DNA from: Acidimicrobiales bacterium
Lineage (GTDB): Bacteria; Actinomycetota; Acidimicrobiia; Acidimicrobiales; Iamiaceae
Length of the DNA stretch: 64,000 nt
NCBI GenBank assembly: GCA_025463985.1
Contig: JAODBM010000002.1
Location: 174,650-238,649, forward strand
Direction of reading: 5' to 3'
Of this stretch, positions 49,665-58,531 are shown in pieces. Each line of letters starts with the position of its first letter. Within the stretch, counting starts at the first letter, position 1. A program made the translations under genes and the position numbers. The notes beneath the pieces are model-generated. The model had not been told where the DNA came from. It did no database searches and saw only the letters and a list, made by a program, of their open reading frames with translations.

Positions 49665-50500
49665 GAGAGCGCGGCGTCCTGCGCGTCGCGTTCCAGCGCA
49701 CCGACCGCGGCGCCGATGCCGTAGGCCGCGAACTCGCCGCCCCGCATGAGGACGGCCCCCGCCGACACCAGCGGTTGCGCCGCCAGGCGCCGCCAGTGCC
49801 GCCGGTACGCGCCGACGGCGGCCCCGGCCTGGCCCGAGAGGGCGCCGGGGTGCTGCGCCTTGTACCGCTTCAGCCCGCGGCCGTAGTAGTAGCGCTTCTC
49901 GAGGATGAAGCGCAGGCTCATCCGGCCCTCGTCGTGCACGATCAGGTCGGGGATCCAGGCCAGCGAGCACCCGTCCGCGATCATGCGCGACCGCAGCTCG
50001 GCGTCCTCGGTGCCCGACAGCGACTCGAGGAACCCGCCCGTGCGCCGCAGGTAGTCCCGGCGCACGAGGCGCGGCGACTGCACGAGCACCTCCTCCACGC
50101 AGCACGAGCGCTCGAGCGCCCGACACGCGGTCCAGTAGCCGTCGCCCACGGTGACCTCAGGGATGAACACGCCGTCGGCCTCCTCGTCGAGGGCCACCTC
50201 CATGGCCCGCTCGACGATGCTCGGTGGCAGCTCCATGTCGGCGTCGATCCACAGGACCCAGGCGCCCTTGGCCCGCTCGACGGCCAGGTTGCGCTGAGCG
50301 CTGCGCTCGGGGCCGGCCTGCTCGGCGTGGTGCGCGTAGCGCTGCACGACGTCCCACGTGCCGTCGGTGCTGAAGTTGTCGATCACCACGAGCTCGACGT
50401 CGGGCCAGGTCTGCGCCCGGATCGAGCGCAGGCACGCCTCGATGGTGCGGATCGAGTCCTTGACCGGGACCACGACCGAAACGGTGGGCTTGGTGTCCAC
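49661..50500 (-). CDS. Family 2 glycosyltransferase
   Basis: A 279-aa inverting glycosyltransferase. VSVVVPVKDSIRTIEACL, the nucleotide-sugar region VVIDNFSTDGTWD, the DXD-type WIDADMELP and the acceptor-side GTEDAELRSRM are visible. It would transfer a sugar from a nucleotide donor to a lipid or glycan acceptor on the cytoplasmic face. The GTG start has AAGGAG 4 nt upstream, one of the best ribosome binding sites in this locus. It lies 9 nt after the methyltransferase gene. Confidence 0.92.
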   Translation of the reverse strand: MDTKPTVSVVVPVKDSIRTIEACLRSIRAQTWPDVELVVIDNFSTDGTWDVVQRYAHHAEQAGPERSAQRNLAVERAKGAWVLWIDADMELPPSIVERAMEVALDEEADGVFIPEVTVGDGYWTACRALERSCCVEEVLVQSPRLVRRDYLRRTGGFLESLSGTEDAELRSRMIADGCSLAWIPDLIVHDEGRMSLRFILEKRYYYGRGLKRYKAQHPGALSGQAGAAVGAYRRHWRRLAAQPLVSAGAVLMRGGEFAAYGIGAAVGALERDAQDAALS

Positions 50501-50509
50501 AGATCTCCT

Positions 50510-51232
50510 TCAGTGCCGATCGAGCACGAGGGCCAGGTTCCAGGTGGCCACCTCGCGCACTCCAGGTAGGCGCACGAGGGGACGGCACCACGACGGGTAG
50601 TAGCGAGGGAACGCGTCGCGCAAGGCCACGCCGGGATGGCGCTCGGCCCACTGCAGGACCTCCCCGACGCCGATCTCGAAGAGGCTCTCGCCGTAGCGGT
50701 TCTTGGGTGGCAGGCCAGTGCGGCGCGCGTAGCGGCTCGCCGCTCGTTCCCCACCGAGGTAGTGCCACGGCGAGGTCTCGTGGCCGCCCCACGGGGAGAG
50801 CCAGTTCGTCACGCACACGAACACGACGCCGCCGGACCGGGTGATGCGCACGAGCTCGTCCAGGAACGCCCACGGTGCTCGCACGTGCTCGAGCGTGTTG
50901 AACGAGCAGCAGACGTCCACGCTCCCGGTGCGGACCGGCAGCGCCCGTCCATCGCCCACCAGCGCGCCCTCGGGCTGGCGGCCGTGCAGCCGCAGCTCGT
51001 CGGCGGACGGATCGACGGTGAACGCGTGGGCCCCGGCGGCCCGCAGCGCGGCGGCCGTGTAGCCCGGGCCGCCCCCGACGTCGAGCGCGACCCGCTGGTC
51101 GAGCGACGTATAGCGCGAGAGCAGCTCGACGCTGTCGGCGGCCAGGCGCGCGTACGTCGCGTCGGGGTCGACCTGCTCGCGACGGAACGCCTCGAGCAGC
51201 TCGACCGATCGGCGGATCCCGGTGCCGGCCAC
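50510..51232 (-). CDS. SAM-dependent class I methyltransferase
   Basis: A 240-aa methyltransferase. The SAM-binding motif VALDVGGGPGYTAA, the acidic VDPS end of strand 2, and VDVCCSFNTLEHVRAPWAFL are typical. It may methylate a sugar or lipid in the surface glycan. The start is a GTG at 51232. It lies 70 nt downstream of the PGVYIWNDF-motif membrane protein gene and 9 nt upstream of the GT2 gene. Confidence 0.9.
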   Translation of the reverse strand: MAGTGIRRSVELLEAFRREQVDPDATYARLAADSVELLSRYTSLDQRVALDVGGGPGYTAAALRAAGAHAFTVDPSADELRLHGRQPEGALVGDGRALPVRTGSVDVCCSFNTLEHVRAPWAFLDELVRITRSGGVVFVCVTNWLSPWGGHETSPWHYLGGERAASRYARRTGLPPKNRYGESLFEIGVGEVLQWAERHPGVALRDAFPRYYPSWCRPLVRLPGVREVATWNLALVLDRH

Positions 51233-51302
51233 GGGCGAGCTCAGCGGCCTGACCGGCGCGCCCGCGGGCCCGCGCTCGTGGGGCGGCCGAAACCGGATGT
51301 CA

Positions 51303-52265
51303 CTAGCTGGTCTCGCGGTTGATCGGGAGCGGGTTGCTGATGGCCTTGCCGCTGTCGCCCAGGTGGATGTCGCTCGCCGGGACCGGGCCCGCGGGGCTGG
51401 AGACGTCGACGGTCATGGCCTTGACGTCGCAGCTCACGTCCAGGTTGGGGCCGAGCGGCGCGGAGCTGGCCGGCACCGAGATCGTGACCACGTTCCCCGC
51501 CACCAGGGCGGACCCGCCCTTGGACTTGGCCGCGGCCCAGTCCGTGAACGACGGCCCGTAGGCCTTGCTCTCCGCGGCCGCGGCCGGCGCGTCCTTCACC
51601 TTGACCGGCGCCGAACCGCTGACCTTGATCGTGTAAGCCCCACCCTTGGCGCGGATGTGGACGTTGTAGAAGTCGTTCCAGATGTAGACGCCCGGCGGGC
51701 CGGACGCCGCGGTGCCGGCTTGGCCGCCCAGCTCCGGCGGCAGGTTCCCGCACAGCTTCGGCGTCGTGGTCCCGCCTTGCCCGCTCTGCGGCGTCGAGGC
51801 CCCGGTGGTCGGCGCCGCGCTGTTGTTCCCGCCGCTCTTCTTCGTGACGAGCAGGATCGCCAGCACCGCGATGACGACCAGCGCCGCGACCGCGACGTAG
51901 AGGGTCGTCCGATCCCGGCGGACGCGCTCGAGGAGCGGCGCGGGCCGGCCCGGCCTGGCGGGCCGCTGCGGACGCGGGGCATCGGCGTCATCGTCGTCTT
52001 CGTCGTCGTAGCGCGACTGGGGCGGCGGGGCGGGACGGCTCTGAGCGGCAGGACGCGAGCGGCGTGGCGGAGCGTCGTCGGCGTCATCGTCGTCGTCGTC
52101 GTAGCGCGACTGGCGCGGCGGGGCCTTGCGGCTCCGACCGGTGGGGCGGGAGTCCGGCGGGCGTGACGGTGGCGCCGCGGCCGAGCCCGACGGGGCTTCA
52201 GCGGCCTGGTCATCGCTCCCGGCATCCCCACCGTCCGCCTCTGGTCGATCGTCGGGGTCGTTCAT
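51303..52265 (-). CDS. Single-pass membrane protein with acidic repeats and PGVYIWNDF domain
   Basis: A 320-aa protein of unknown function. A cytoplasmic region of about 115 residues contains two similar blocks, each QSRYDD plus an Asp run and ADDAPP/ADAP. A membrane segment follows (YVAVAALVVIAVLAILLV, about 122-139), then an extracytoplasmic domain starting after a Ser/Thr/Gly linker. This domain carries PGVYIWNDFYNVHI and a beta-rich remainder ending SNPLPINR. The same motif and layout appear in the protein at 57.8-58.5 kb, so they are paralogues. I do not recognise the family; an extracellular binding or assembly role in the polysaccharide locus is a guess. ATG 52265 is used. Confidence 0.8.
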   Translation of the reverse strand: MNDPDDRPEADGGDAGSDDQAAEAPSGSAAAPPSRPPDSRPTGRSRKAPPRQSRYDDDDDDADDAPPRRSRPAAQSRPAPPPQSRYDDEDDDDADAPRPQRPARPGRPAPLLERVRRDRTTLYVAVAALVVIAVLAILLVTKKSGGNNSAAPTTGASTPQSGQGGTTTPKLCGNLPPELGGQAGTAASGPPGVYIWNDFYNVHIRAKGGAYTIKVSGSAPVKVKDAPAAAAESKAYGPSFTDWAAAKSKGGSALVAGNVVTISVPASSAPLGPNLDVSCDVKAMTVDVSSPAGPVPASDIHLGDSGKAISNPLPINRETS

Positions 52266-52485
52266 CGGCGAGCTGTTCTCCCTGCGGGTGAGCGCACGCC
52301 GACGGGCAGTCGCTCGGGCCCGCGGCGATCCGCGCTCTCCGCGCAGACCACGTGAGGTTAGTCCGTGTGCTTGCCTCGCCCCGAACCCCCGCAGACAGGT
52401 TGCTCGGTCCGATATGTCGTGTCGATTGCGCCCTATGCTCCAGCGACGGTGGCCGGGCGTCCTGGCCCGACTGCGGAGGCTTTGG

Positions 52486-54492
52486 ATGGTGCAGACCCGG
52501 GCGGCCGACGACGTGCGCCGGCGAGGGAGCCCCAGCGAGGCGCCCTCGGGTGCCGGTCGCCGACCGGCCGCGGCCCGTCGTGCCCGGACGTCCGGCGCGG
52601 CACAGGCGCGCTACGTGCGCCGCCTCGACCCGGTCGGCCGTGGCTTGGCGGTGCTCTTGCTGGTCGCGGCGGGGCTGCCCGCCCTCGTGATCACCGCGAT
52701 CGCCTGGCACCGGGGCTGGGTGCCGGCCGGCGACAACGCCCTGATCGGCCTGCGCGTGCACGACGTGATCTCGGGTCACCCGCCCCTCATCGGCCAACCG
52801 TCGACGGGCGGCACCTTGAGCGGCGTGCAGAGCTTCCACCCGGGTCCGTTCGAGTTCTACGCCATGGCACCGCTCGAGGCGATCTTCGGCATGCGGGCCG
52901 CCCTGTTGGTCGGCGCGGGCCTGATCAACGGCGCGGCGATGGTGACCGGCGCGTGGGTCGCCTTCCGCCGCGGCGGCCTGCCGCTCATGTCCCTGTTCAC
53001 CACCCTGGTCGTGGTGATGGTGTGGTCCCTGCACACCGTCTTCCTGCACGACCCCGTGAGCTCCTCGATCGGCACGATGGCCAGCTTGCTGCTCGTGCTG
53101 CTCGTCTGGTCGGTGGCCGTGAGCGACATCAAGCTCATCCCGCTGTTCATCGTGGTCGGGAGCTTCTCCCTGCAGGACCACCTGGCCTACCTGTCCTTCG
53201 GCGGGCCACTCGTGATCGTCGGCCTGTTCTTTGGGGTTCGGAGCCTCCTGCGCGTGAACAAGAGCGGCCGGCGACCTCCGGGCGGCCTGACCCGGCACGC
53301 GGTGCACCGCATGTACTGGATCGCCCTCGCGCTCGGCGCGCTCCTCTGGCTGCCGGTGTTCATCGATCAGTTCTTCGACCAGGGCAACCTCACCTCGATC
53401 CTGCGCACGTTCACCTCGGGGAACGGCAAGCCGAAGGGTTGGGGCTTCGCCTTCGAGCGGGCCGGCCTCGCCTTGGCGCCGGTGCCGGTGTTCGTGCGCC
53501 AGGTGGCCGCGGCGAACTCGCAGGTCGTGAGCACGTCCACCGAGCTGCTGGGCCTCCTGCCCCTGATCGCCTTGGGCTCGTTGACGTACGTCGCCCGCCG
53601 CCAGCACCGGCGTGACCTCGTCGTCCTGGCGCTCGTGGTCGCGGTCGCCCTGCTGGGAGGCATGGCCAGCGCAGCATCGCTGCCGACCGCCGGCGAGCTG
53701 CAGGCCACGAACCTGCGCTGGATGTGGATGGCTTCGCTGTGCGTCTATCTGGCCGTCGCGTGGATGGGCTGGCAGCTGCTCGCGAAGCGCCACCGGCGCC
53801 GGTGGCAGCGGCCCGTGACACAGGTCTTGATCGGCCTCGCCTGCCTGGCCGCGGTGCTCGTGCCGTTGGACACCAAGTCGACCGACGTGCGCGATTCGGC
53901 GGTGTTCCAACAGCTGCCTCGGCTCATCCGAGACGTCCGCGCCAACGTTCCGAAGGGCAGCTACCGGATCGCGATGAACGGTCAGAGCTCGTTGCTGCAG
54001 GTGGGTCCCGCGGTCGTCGCCGGCCTCGTCACCAGCGGCTATCACCCCTACGTGCAGACCGTTGCCGACGTCGCCTACCGGTCGCACCTCACGTACTCGG
54101 GCCAGCACGTCAACGGCACCCTCTCGATCGTGTCGAGCCTGACGGCGCCGCCGCAGCACGACGGCAAGCTGGTCGGCCACATCCGCTTCGTGACCCGCGA
54201 CATCGCCTCAGAGCGCGACGCCCTGCTCGCGCGGCTCGTCCGCACCCTGCCGGCGCGGGGCGGCCTGGAGATCACGAGCACGGGCGTGCAGGCACTGGCC
54301 AAGCAGGCCAAGGGCAGCGAGGTGCTCCTGGATCTCGACCGCCTGGCCCGGTCCCAGCTGCTCCCGAACGCCCTCGCCCACCACTGGGTGCAGACCGTCG
54401 GGAGCGTCGACTTCCTGGCCGCCGCCCGCCTCGCAACCATCGGCGGCGAGGGCGGCGTGGACGAGGTCTGGATCTACCTCTCGGAGCCATAG
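52486..54492 (+). CDS. Large polytopic membrane protein, GT-C-like, unknown function
   Basis: A 668-aa protein with a basic N-terminus, then about 10-11 predicted membrane segments (starting GLAVLLLVAAGLPALVITA). After the first helix comes the loop GDNALIGLRVHDVISGHPPL, then LSGVQSFHPGPFEFY. This GDNA..G.R..D plus HPGP..FY layout recalls GT-C-like or dolichyl-phosphate-sugar transferase folds. A C-terminal soluble domain of about 170 residues follows the last helix. I chose ATG 52486 because GGAGG lies 6 nt upstream; the frame stays open upstream without such a site. It is the only plus-strand gene in the first part of the locus, divergent from the acidic-repeat protein. Confidence 0.78.
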   Translation: MVQTRAADDVRRRGSPSEAPSGAGRRPAAARRARTSGAAQARYVRRLDPVGRGLAVLLLVAAGLPALVITAIAWHRGWVPAGDNALIGLRVHDVISGHPPLIGQPSTGGTLSGVQSFHPGPFEFYAMAPLEAIFGMRAALLVGAGLINGAAMVTGAWVAFRRGGLPLMSLFTTLVVVMVWSLHTVFLHDPVSSSIGTMASLLLVLLVWSVAVSDIKLIPLFIVVGSFSLQDHLAYLSFGGPLVIVGLFFGVRSLLRVNKSGRRPPGGLTRHAVHRMYWIALALGALLWLPVFIDQFFDQGNLTSILRTFTSGNGKPKGWGFAFERAGLALAPVPVFVRQVAAANSQVVSTSTELLGLLPLIALGSLTYVARRQHRRDLVVLALVVAVALLGGMASAASLPTAGELQATNLRWMWMASLCVYLAVAWMGWQLLAKRHRRRWQRPVTQVLIGLACLAAVLVPLDTKSTDVRDSAVFQQLPRLIRDVRANVPKGSYRIAMNGQSSLLQVGPAVVAGLVTSGYHPYVQTVADVAYRSHLTYSGQHVNGTLSIVSSLTAPPQHDGKLVGHIRFVTRDIASERDALLARLVRTLPARGGLEITSTGVQALAKQAKGSEVLLDLDRLARSQLLPNALAHHWVQTVGSVDFLAAARLATIGGEGGVDEVWIYLSEP

Positions 54493-54553
54493 TCGACGCC
54501 GCGCGCGGCGCAGCGCCGGGCGACGCGACCGGATGCCGGGCGCCGGATCGCGA

Positions 54554-56422
54554 TCAGCGACGAGCTTTGGCGAGCGCCAGCGCTCGGGGAACGAGCCAGC
54601 GGGTCACGTACTTCGCGCCAGGACCCCGGAAGTGCATGCTGTCGGCCCGCAGCACGGCGCCGCCGTGCTTGAGCTGGCAGGCACCGCGCGGGCAGACGAA
54701 GGCGTCGAGGTCGATGAGGCGCAGGTGCACCGGATCGGCGGTGACCACCGAGCGCAGCGCGTCGTTCTGGCAGGCCACGGTCTTGTTGACCGCGACGACG
54801 TTGCCGCCGCTGCCGGCCGCTCGCGGCGTGGTGGCGGCGACGAGCACGGCCCCGCGGCTGGTGAGCACCCCTGCGATCTGAGTGAGGCGCTGCCGGTACA
54901 GCAGCTGGTAGGCGGGATCGCAGGCGTACAGGTTCCGGCCCGCGACCTCCACCGAGGACGTCGCCGGGCGGTTGCCGAGCACAAGCAGCACGACGGAGGG
55001 TCGGGCTTGGGCGACCAGCGACGCGTACTGCGGGGAGCAGTCCCGAGCGAAGTTCGTCCCGATTGGCTGGCCGTTCTCGCCCTTGAGGACCCCGACCGAC
55101 GCCATGTAGTTGCAGCCGACCTGGGCGCCGCTGGTGACGTCGACGTGCAGCTCCCGGCGCAGCGGCACGAGCCCATCGATGTCCAACCCGACGGCCACCG
55201 AGTCACCGACCAAGAGGAGCGGCGTCGATCCGGCGCCACCCGAGCCGGCGGTGGCGCTCGATCGTGCCGCCTTGGCCAGATCCTGGCCCGACGAGATGCC
55301 GCCCATCGTGCTGGCCACGAGGGCGACGACCGCGATGACCGCGACCGAGAACCCGGCGGCCCGGGCTTCGGTGGCCGTGAAGGCGCCGTAGCGGATGGGC
55401 CGCTCGATGACGATGTAGCTGAGCACGGCGATGGCCAATGACAGCGCGACCTGCACGCCGAACAGGGCCCAACCGTGCAGGTGGGTGCGGTCCGACGACA
55501 CCACCACGAAGATCGGCCAGTGCCACAGATAGAGCCCGTAGCTGATGAGCCCCAGCGCCTGGAGGGGCGAGAGGCGCAGCACCGGCGCCAGCACCAATGG
55601 CCGCGGGTGGGTGACCGCCAACAGGATCACGGTCCCGGCGAGGCCGCAGAGCGCGAGGCCGCCGGAATAGAGAAAGCTGCTCGTGAGCTCGGTCCGCGAC
55701 CACATGAAGGCGAGAAAGGCCACCGAGACCAAGGCCAGGCCCTCGATCGCATAGCGGGTGCTCGGTCGGGCGGCATGGGGATGCTTGACCTGCCACGCGG
55801 CCAGCGCCGCGCCCATCGCTATGGCCGCCAACCGGGTCGGGGTGCTCAGGTACAGGCTGTTGTCAGAGACGGTATGGGTGACGTGGAGCCCGATCATGAG
55901 CGCGACCGATGCGATCGCGGCCACCACCGCGGCCTGCATGATGATGCGGGGCCGCGAGCGCAGGCGCAGCAGTCCGATCACGACGATCGGCCAGATCACG
56001 TAGAACTGCTCCTCGATCGCGAGGCTCCACGTGTGGGTGAACGGCGACGGGGCGTGGAACTGGTCGCCATAGACCTGTCCGGCAAAGATCGTGTGCCAGT
56101 TGGCGCCATAGAACAACGTGGCCAGTCCGTCGGTCCGGATGCCATGCATCTCGGTCGGATCCGCTCCGAGCCAGGCATAGACGCTGATGCCGAGCATGAC
56201 CAACAGCAGCGCGGGGAACAGCCGGCGGGCCCGTCGAGCCCAGAAGTGGCCGAGACCGATCGCTCGGTTGCGCCCCCATTCGCGCAAGAGCAGCGTCGTG
56301 ATCAGGTAGCCGGACAGCACGAAGAACAGGTCGACGCCGAGGTATCCGCCCCGAAGATGACCGCCGTGGTACAGCAGCACGGCCGCGACCGCCGCCCCCC
56401 GCACCCCGTCCAGGGCGGGCAA
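54554..56422 (-). CDS. OafA-type acyltransferase with C-terminal SGNH hydrolase domain
   Basis: A protein of 622 aa or slightly longer. The first 350 or so residues are the acyltransferase 3 membrane domain (PALDGVRGAAVAAVLLYHGGH, GYLGVDLFFVLSGYLI, TWSLAIEEQFYVIWP with the conserved His and Arg residues). The rest is an SGNH-type extracytoplasmic domain with LLVGDSVAVGL, NCP-type repeats and DSMHFRGPGAKYV. Such enzymes O-acetylate sugars of cell surface glycans. The annotated start is TTG 56422, but the paralogues have about 25 extra residues, and a CTG at 56524 with GAGAGGG upstream would supply a similar N-terminus. Confidence 0.9.
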   Translation of the reverse strand: MPALDGVRGAAVAAVLLYHGGHLRGGYLGVDLFFVLSGYLITTLLLREWGRNRAIGLGHFWARRARRLFPALLLVMLGISVYAWLGADPTEMHGIRTDGLATLFYGANWHTIFAGQVYGDQFHAPSPFTHTWSLAIEEQFYVIWPIVVIGLLRLRSRPRIIMQAAVVAAIASVALMIGLHVTHTVSDNSLYLSTPTRLAAIAMGAALAAWQVKHPHAARPSTRYAIEGLALVSVAFLAFMWSRTELTSSFLYSGGLALCGLAGTVILLAVTHPRPLVLAPVLRLSPLQALGLISYGLYLWHWPIFVVVSSDRTHLHGWALFGVQVALSLAIAVLSYIVIERPIRYGAFTATEARAAGFSVAVIAVVALVASTMGGISSGQDLAKAARSSATAGSGGAGSTPLLLVGDSVAVGLDIDGLVPLRRELHVDVTSGAQVGCNYMASVGVLKGENGQPIGTNFARDCSPQYASLVAQARPSVVLLVLGNRPATSSVEVAGRNLYACDPAYQLLYRQRLTQIAGVLTSRGAVLVAATTPRAAGSGGNVVAVNKTVACQNDALRSVVTADPVHLRLIDLDAFVCPRGACQLKHGGAVLRADSMHFRGPGAKYVTRWLVPRALALAKARR

Positions 56423-56698
56423 GCGTCCACTGAGCGCCGCCGTGGGACGACGCGAGGGGTTCGTCGAGCTCGACGTGCGCCCACCGGTGCCTCGCGCGTC
56501 AGAACCCGTCGTGACAGTTGCCAGTGCAAGACCCTCTCGAACAACCGCCCGATGCGAACTGACAACCTCGTCGTTGCCCGCGTCTGTTTACACCACGCAT
56601 TTCCCCGAACGACCGTCGCCCCCGCCCCTGCAGTGCGGCGACGCTACTGCTGGAAGCCGCGCATCATCGCCCGAGTTGGGGCCGCGTCACCGCCGCGG

Positions 56699-56716
56699 TG
56701 ACCTCACGCGAGGTCA
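56699..56716 (-). terminator. Hairpin at the FkbM-type methyltransferase stop
   Basis: On the minus strand TGACCTC and GAGGTCA form a perfect 7-bp stem with a 4-nt loop that begins at the stop codon. It may reduce read-through into the downstream acyltransferase gene, which has its own 290-bp leader region with no other gene seen in it. Confidence 0.45.
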
Positions 56717-57667
56717 GCCGGGGGCCGGCAGTTCGGACCGCTGATAGGCGTCGATCGCGAGGTCCTGGTAGATGCCGGCACCGATGGCCGGCGTCGGGGC
56801 ATGGATCTGATAGCCGAGGCCTGCGCCCTCGAGTTGCGCCAGGAACCCGCCCAGGCGATTCTCCTCGGGCGTGATGTGGTGGTGGTACTCGATGGTCATG
56901 CGCCGCACCGTCGAGATCGCGCCGCTGCTCACCAGATCGGTCATCACGTCGTGCTCGCCACCCTCGACATCGAGCTTGAGCATGTCCACCGGAGCGTCGA
57001 GGAAGCTGGACAGTCGGGCGGCCGGCACATGCTGCACCTCGCCGGTCACGCGACTCGCGTTCATGCTGCTGGTGAGCCCGCCGGCGAGCGACGAGTCGAC
57101 GAAGAAGTCGATCTCGCCGTCGGTGGCACACAGCGCGGCGCGCTCGAGGTGGACGTCCTCGAACCCGTTGTTCCGCACGTTCTCCTCGTAGATGTCGGCC
57201 ATCGCCGCGTTCGGCTCGAAGGCCAGGATCCGACAGTTCGGATAGAGCCGCTTGAAGTAGAGCGTGGCCATACCGATGTTGGCGCCGGCGTCCACGATGA
57301 ACGGGCGATCGGTCGTCGCCTCGAAGTGGTAGGCCCGGCCAACGAAGACCTCGCCGTAGAGATAGGTGAGGTCCCACCAGGTCGGCGCGGTGATGTGGAG
57401 CCCATGGACCACGGTGGACACCCAGCCCGGACCGCCGTCGGTGGCGTCTGCATTGCGCCGAAAACGAGCGAGCGCTTTGTGACCGGTGAGCTTTCCGGTG
57501 GCCCCGAGCGCTTGGAGCAGTGGGACGCGCCCGCGGGCACCGCCGGCCCGTTCGGCGCCGCTGATCGCCGTGGACGCCATGAAGCGGACACGGTGGGCGG
57601 CGCCACCCAATGCGAGGGCGGCCCCGTCGTCACCGGTGTCGCCGCCGTCGGTCGTCCGCTCGTTCAC
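56714..57667 (-). CDS. FkbM family methyltransferase
   Basis: A 317-aa SAM-dependent methyltransferase of the FkbM family. IVDAGANIGMATLYFKRL is the cofactor site, followed by ILAFEPNAAMADIYEENV and the family-typical DMLKLDVEGGEHDVM. Members O-methylate sugars or polyketides. GTG 57667 is used, with GAGGGAG upstream. It lies 109 nt downstream of the second PGVYIWNDF-motif gene, which mirrors the first module (membrane protein then methyltransferase). Confidence 0.92.
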   Translation of the reverse strand: MNERTTDGGDTGDDGAALALGGAAHRVRFMASTAISGAERAGGARGRVPLLQALGATGKLTGHKALARFRRNADATDGGPGWVSTVVHGLHITAPTWWDLTYLYGEVFVGRAYHFEATTDRPFIVDAGANIGMATLYFKRLYPNCRILAFEPNAAMADIYEENVRNNGFEDVHLERAALCATDGEIDFFVDSSLAGGLTSSMNASRVTGEVQHVPAARLSSFLDAPVDMLKLDVEGGEHDVMTDLVSSGAISTVRRMTIEYHHHITPEENRLGGFLAQLEGAGLGYQIHAPTPAIGAGIYQDLAIDAYQRSELPAPG

Positions 57668-57776
57668 GCGCGCTCCCTCTCCCACGAAGGGGCCTCGGGC
57701 AGAGCCGCCCGTGGCCGTGAGACGGGAGAGTACGGCAGTCGCCGCGGGTCATGCGAGCCCGGTCGACTGGCCGCGA

Positions 57777-58454
57777 TCACGCCGGGAGCTTCTGCTCCAC
57801 GTCGGGGTTGGTCGTGGCGGGAACGCGCTTCGAGCCCCGGAAGATCAGCTTGGTGTCCAGCGGCCCGCTGCCCCCATCGACCGAGATGATCACCGACTTG
57901 CCGAAGAAGCCGAGGTTGATGTTCAGGCCGGAGACGTGCGCCGTGGTGGTCGAGAAGTCGAACGTGACCCGGTCGGGCGTCTTGACCAGGCCCGTCGGGG
58001 CCGTCCCGACGACGGTTGCCCCCACGAGCGGCTTGTCGCTCGCCACCTGGACCTTGACCTTCTCGGTGCCCGCACCCTTCACGACCCAGACATGCCAGCC
58101 GTCGAAGTCGTTCCAGATGTAGACGCCCGGCGCCGCGAGGGCCTTTGCCTTGTCGGGCCCGTCGCCGCGCTTGCCGAACTCGACCGGACGTCCGGCGACA
58201 GCACCGGGCCACGCCAGCTTGTTCGACGTCTTCGTGGTCTTGCCGCCCGGGGCGGTCGTGGTCGACGACGTGCTGCTGGAGGTGTTCTTTGAGCTCCTGC
58301 TGAGCACGACCGCGACGATGATCACCGCCACCACGAGGACGGCACCGCCCGCGATCCAGATGACCCGGGGATTTCTCGACCGCTCATGGTCGGGCTCCGG
58401 CCCGGAGGGCTCGTCGTCCTCCCAACCGTCCTCGAAGACCTCATCGTCGGGCAC
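57777..58454 (-). CDS. Single-pass membrane protein with PGVYIWNDF domain (paralogue 2)
   Basis: A 225-aa protein of unknown function. An acidic N-terminus (MPDDEVFEDGWEDDEP) leads to a membrane segment (IAGGAVLVVAVIIVAVVL, about 33-50), a Ser/Thr linker and an extracytoplasmic beta-rich domain with PGVYIWNDFDGWHVWVVKG. It has the same order and motif as the 320-aa protein at 51.3-52.3 kb but lacks the long Asp-rich region. The GTG start has AAAGGA upstream. It lies 77 nt after the acyltransferase gene and before the FkbM-type methyltransferase gene. Confidence 0.8.
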   Translation of the reverse strand: MPDDEVFEDGWEDDEPSGPEPDHERSRNPRVIWIAGGAVLVVAVIIVAVVLSRSSKNTSSSTSSTTTAPGGKTTKTSNKLAWPGAVAGRPVEFGKRGDGPDKAKALAAPGVYIWNDFDGWHVWVVKGAGTEKVKVQVASDKPLVGATVVGTAPTGLVKTPDRVTFDFSTTTAHVSGLNINLGFFGKSVIISVDGGSGPLDTKLIFRGSKRVPATTNPDVEQKLPA

Positions 58455-58531
58455 TGAGACGATCCTTTCGTACGGCGCCCCACATGTGGGCTACTGAGGT
58501 GATGAACGTAGCGCACCACCGCACCGGACAC

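Noticed and set aside
51975..52115. GTCGTC/ATCGTC runs that look like simple sequence repeats
   Set aside because: They encode the Asp runs of the acidic-repeat membrane protein, in frame and with matching flanking blocks.
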